Part shown: piece after piece, positions 12,593 through 14,985 of the stretch
How the letters are laid out: each line of letters begins with the position of its first letter
Numbering within the stretch: position 1 is the first letter of the stretch
From: CAVSWN01 sp046728115
GTDB taxonomy: Bacteria > Acidobacteriota > Vicinamibacteria > Vicinamibacterales > CAVVIG01
Reading direction: 5' to 3'
NCBI GenBank assembly: GCA_046728115.1
Contig: JBKPDW010000524.1
Coordinates: forward strand, 1-14,985
Length of the DNA: 14,985 bases
The notes under the pieces: model-generated
Databases searched by the model: none
The model's input: the letters and a program-made list of their open reading frames with translations, nothing else
Told to the model about the DNA's origin: nothing
Program-made: the position numbers and the translations under genes

Positions 12593-13359
12593 CAACTGAA
12601 GTCGGTGAAAATCTCGCCGCGACTCGCCGAAGTCAGCAGCGCGGCCGAATGGCGATCGAGGTAGACCGTGGCATTCGCGTGCGTCTGCAGGATCGAGGCG
12701 GGCGCCATCGGCGAGACCTCGCGGTCGATACAGGCCTTGACCGCCAGCGCCTTTCGCGCGTCAGGCACGACGCAGATGATCTCGCGCGACTTCAGAATCT
12801 GTTGTACCGACATTGAGATCGCCTGCGACGGTACCTCCTCAACCGACGCGAACCAGCCTTCGCCGACTTGTTGCCGCCGGCACGCCGCATCGAGAGTGAC
12901 GATCAGGTAGGGCCGGTCTGTCACGAAGTCGGCGGGGGGATCGTTGAACGCGAGGTGTCCGTTTTCGCCGATTCCGACAAATGCCACGTCGACAGGCATC
13001 CGGGCAATCTCTTGTCCGATGTCCTCAGCGACGCGATGCGCGTCGTCTTCGCCGTCGAGCAGATGATAGCGGGTGATACCGGTCTTGCGGATCAGCCGCT
13101 CGAGAAGATACCGGCGGAAGCTGGCAGGATGATCGATGGATAGACCGACGTACTCGTCGAGGTGAAACATCTCCACGCACGTCCAGTCGATATCGGGCGC
13201 CGCGGTGAGCGAGTCGAGGAAGTCGAACTGCGAAGCGCCGGTCGCGGCGACGATCCGCGCGGTTCCACGACCGCGAATCGCCCCGCGCAGCGCCTGTGCG
13301 GCGTGCCTCGCCGCTGCCTGGCTCATCGTGAATCGATCGATATAAGTCTTGACCTGCAT
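12592..13359 (-). CDS. nagB: Glucosamine-6-phosphate deaminase/isomerase
   Basis: NagB converts glucosamine-6-phosphate to fructose-6-phosphate and ammonium, the step after NagA. The 255-residue protein has the family motifs: substrate-binding loop region AATGASQ (residues 39-44 region), catalytic D68 in FHLDEYVGL followed by HPASFRRYL, and GIGENGHLAFNDPP at 129-142 with H135. Against E. coli NagB the acidic residue of GNDGH is N133 here, as I recall for many GIGENGH-type relatives. The N-terminal start MQVKTYIDRF lines up with known NagB starts; no strong Shine-Dalgarno is seen. It is first in the minus-strand gene run and overlaps nagA by one base. Confidence 0.88.
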   Translation of the reverse strand: MQVKTYIDRFTMSQAAARHAAQALRGAIRGRGTARIVAATGASQFDFLDSLTAAPDIDWTCVEMFHLDEYVGLSIDHPASFRRYLLERLIRKTGITRYHLLDGEDDAHRVAEDIGQEIARMPVDVAFVGIGENGHLAFNDPPADFVTDRPYLIVTLDAACRRQQVGEGWFASVEEVPSQAISMSVQQILKSREIICVVPDARKALAVKACIDREVSPMAPASILQTHANATVYLDRHSAALLTSASRGEIFTDFS

Positions 13360-13437
13360 CGGCTAACACGCACTTCGTCCGAGCGGGCCTTTACCGCGGC
13401 GGCATGGCCCGGTCGCGAAGAAAGCTGACATCAAGCT

Positions 13438-13463
13438 GATCGTTGCGGCAGACCCAAACGATC
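13438..13463. promoter_or_regulatory. Inverted repeat in the divergent nagB/13556 intergenic region, possible operator
   Basis: GATCGTT (13438-13444) and AACGATC (13457-13463) are perfect inverted arms with a 12-bp spacer. Beside it, AAGCTGA occurs twice 11 bp apart (13422-13428 and 13433-13439), one helical turn, overlapping the first arm. The 196-bp region 13360-13555 is the only long non-coding stretch ahead of the nag genes and so must hold their control signals. A regulator such as a GntR- or LacI-type repressor is a guess; none is encoded in the window. I see no convincing -35/-10 pair. Confidence 0.35.
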
Positions 13464-13555
13464 CTGTCGCCGTTGGGCCTCCTTTGTCGTATCCTCTACG
13501 TCGACGAGCGTACGTCGCCCCGCGGGTCCCAATCGTAATACGGAGGCTCGAGCCC

Positions 13556-14596
13556 ATGATTGTTTCCCCGGCGCTGGCATTGTCCGCCGCGCTTGCGGCC
13601 GCGGGCCCGCGCGAGAGTGTGCGGTCGCTCACAATGCCGCACACGGTTGTCGCAGCCTCTACAGACCCTTCGCCACTTGCAGAGCCTGCGAGCCAGAACA
13701 ATACCTGGACCGCGCCGCGCACACCCGACGGCCGGCCCGACCTGCAAGGCATCTGGACGAACGCCACCATCACGCCGCTCGAGCGTCCGAGAGATCTCGG
13801 CGCAAAAGAGTTCTACACCGAAGCGGAGGCAGCTGAGGTCAGGAAGCGCTCGCTCGTTCCGGCGCCAACGGCCGAGCGCAGCGGCACCGAGGCACACTAC
13901 GAGTTCACCCAGTTCGGCCTCGATCGTACGCAGGCGCAGGTTGCCTTCAGCTTGCGCACGTCGCTGATCGTAGGGCCTGAGGGCCGTATACCTCCGCTGA
14001 CGCCCGAGGCGCAGGCGAAGATTGCCGAGCGTGCGGCGAACGCCAAGGGTCACGAATTCGACGGGCCCGAAAGCCGCGGCATCCAGGAGCGGTGTCTCGT
14101 GTGGGGCAACGAAGGTCCGCCGATGCTGCCGCCCGGCTACAACAGTTATCTGCAGATCGTGCAGAGTCCGGGATATGTGGTCATCCTCCAGGAAATGATC
14201 CACGACGCGCGCGTCATTCCGCTCGACGGCCGTCCGCATTCGCCGCCGAGCCTGCGCAGATGGCAGGGAGACTCCCGCGGCCACTGGGAGGGCGACACGC
14301 TCGTCGTCGACACGACGAACTTCACCGAGAAAACGAACTTCCGGGGATCGCGCGAGAACCTGCACGTCGTCGAGCGCTTCACCCGCCTCGACGAAGACAC
14401 GATTCGCTACGAGTTCACCGTCGATGATCCGACGACGTGGACGAAGGCGTGGTCGGCGGAGATGCCGCTGGCCAGGGACAAGGGTCCGATCTACGAGTAC
14501 GCGTGCCACGAGGGGAATTACGGCCTTCCGAACAATCTGAGTGGCGCGCGGGCGACAGAGAAGGCTGCGGAAGAAGCCGGAAAGAAGAAGCCATGA
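13556..14596 (+). CDS. Exported protein of unknown function (acidobacterial type)
   Basis: The 346-residue product begins with a hydrophobic signal-like segment (MIVSPALALSAALAAAG) and then reads as a secreted protein with recurrent motifs TPDGRPDLQGIWTN (57-70), ERCLVWG (178-184), RVIPLDGRPH (219-228), GDSRGHWEGDTLVVDTTNF (238-256) and YEYACHEGNY (313-322). I recall these motifs from a large group of uncharacterised proteins abundant in Acidobacteriota, with no known function. The frame opens earlier at 13484, but GGAGG at 13542-13546 before the ATG at 13556 and the signal peptide favour the later start. The C-terminal tail is Lys/Glu rich. Its stop overlaps the ATG of the next gene (ATGA), so the two are translationally coupled and probably act together outside the cytoplasm. 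Confidence 0.78.
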   Translation: MIVSPALALSAALAAAGPRESVRSLTMPHTVVAASTDPSPLAEPASQNNTWTAPRTPDGRPDLQGIWTNATITPLERPRDLGAKEFYTEAEAAEVRKRSLVPAPTAERSGTEAHYEFTQFGLDRTQAQVAFSLRTSLIVGPEGRIPPLTPEAQAKIAERAANAKGHEFDGPESRGIQERCLVWGNEGPPMLPPGYNSYLQIVQSPGYVVILQEMIHDARVIPLDGRPHSPPSLRRWQGDSRGHWEGDTLVVDTTNFTEKTNFRGSRENLHVVERFTRLDEDTIRYEFTVDDPTTWTKAWSAEMPLARDKGPIYEYACHEGNYGLPNNLSGARATEKAAEEAGKKKP

Positions 14597-14985
14597 CGAG
14601 CATCTCCACCATGGCGCGGCGTGTCAGCGTCACGATTGCAGCCGCCGCGATAGTTCTGGCCTGGACGCCTGCCGAGGCGCACCACGCGTTCGCCGCCGAG
14701 TTCGACGTGAACCGGCCGATCACGCTGCGCGGCATGGTCACGAAGATGGAATGGATCAACCCGCATTCCTGGATCCACCTCGACGTCAAGGGGCCGGATG
14801 ACAAGGTCACGAGCTGGGCGATCGAAGGCGGGAGCCCGAACTCGCTGCTCCGTCTCGGATTCACCATGAACGCGCTGACCTATGGCATGGAGATCGTTGT
14901 CGAGGGCTTTCAGGCGAAGGACGGGACGAACAAAGGCGTAGGTAGGGTCTTGATGTTCGCGGACGGACGGCGGCTGTTCCTGGGC
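14593..14985 (+). CDS. DUF6152-type exported protein (partial, 3' end outside window)
   Basis: The frame starts at ATG 14593, overlapping the previous stop, and is open to the window end, giving 131 residues. There is an N-terminal signal segment (RRVSVTIAAAAIVLAW, cleavage near AEA-HH) followed by HHAFAAEFD, then LRGMVTKMEWINPHSWIHLDV, a pattern typical of the DUF6152 family: small secreted beta-barrel-like proteins with an H-H-x-F opening and a W-x-N-P-H motif. No catalytic residues are known for the family; His residues suggest metal binding, unproven. Pairing with the gene before it fits a recurrent two-gene unit in acidobacteria as I recall it. Confidence 0.8.
   Translation, partial: MTSISTMARRVSVTIAAAAIVLAWTPAEAHHAFAAEFDVNRPITLRGMVTKMEWINPHSWIHLDVKGPDDKVTSWAIEGGSPNSLLRLGFTMNALTYGMEIVVEGFQAKDGTNKGVGRVLMFADGRRLFLG

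Noticed and set aside
13496..14509. 337-residue minus-strand open frame
   Set aside because: It mirrors the exported + strand gene and shows no family features; the + strand reading has a signal peptide, ribosome binding site and conserved motifs.
1..14985. Global reassignment of TGA to an amino acid
   Set aside because: Most genes here (for example the amidase, nagA, nagB and the quinoprotein) end properly at TGA, and only one gene has an internal TGA.
1..14985. CRISPR arrays, tRNA or rRNA genes, insertion sequences, phage genes
   Set aside because: No regularly spaced repeats, no cloverleaf-like or rRNA-like stretches and no transposase or integrase motifs were seen by reading; no search tool was run.

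Overview
The window is high-GC, densely coded bacterial DNA that reads as an ordinary chromosome, with no phage, IS element, tRNA, rRNA or CRISPR array that I could see. Several gene types together suggest Acidobacteriota, most likely a Vicinamibacteria-like soil lineage, probably an environmental or metagenomic contig: Tat-exported xylose-isomerase-like TIM barrels, a quinoprotein dehydrogenase paired with a diheme cytochrome c that carries a beta-rich insert, a DUF6152-type exported protein, and creatininase-family and nitrilase-family hydrolases. The taxonomy is inferred from gene content only.

Layout. Positions 2-85 hold the tail of an upstream gene. A nitrilase-superfamily amidohydrolase follows (103-1119, +), then a possible very short ORF and a hairpin. 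Next are three sugar-phosphate-isomerase/epimerase-like TIM barrels: two exported by Tat (1260-2144 and 2331-3212, both -) and one probably cytoplasmic (3282-4523, +). The DNA between the first two barrels is full of inverted repeats.

From 13359 down to 4580 nine minus-strand genes follow each other with gaps of at most 67 bp or short overlaps: nagB, nagA, a sodium:solute symporter, a ModA-like binding protein, a SnoaL-like exported protein, a creatininase-family amidohydrolase, an AhpD/CMD-like redox protein, a diheme cytochrome c and a PQQ-type dehydrogenase. NagA and NagB take N-acetylglucosamine-6-phosphate to fructose-6-phosphate, and the symporter is the likely uptake protein. The cytochrome and quinoprotein form a periplasmic oxidation pair. 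Internal promoter-like sites before the cytochrome and the SnoaL gene suggest more than one transcription unit. On the other side of a divergent intergenic region, two exported proteins of unknown function (13556-14596 and 14593 to the window end, +) overlap by ATGA.

The standout is the AhpD-like gene at 7147-7764 (-). Its frame has a single internal TGA exactly where the second cysteine of the CxxC...H redox motif belongs, giving C81-L-F-[TGA84]-I-G-A-H88. A GC-rich hairpin with a GGUC apical loop begins 11 nt after the TGA, with its loop 17 nt after it, which fits the bacterial SECIS layout. I interpret it as a probable selenoprotein with a Cys-x-x-Sec active site. An ordinary gene finder would split it into two ORFs or call it a pseudogene.
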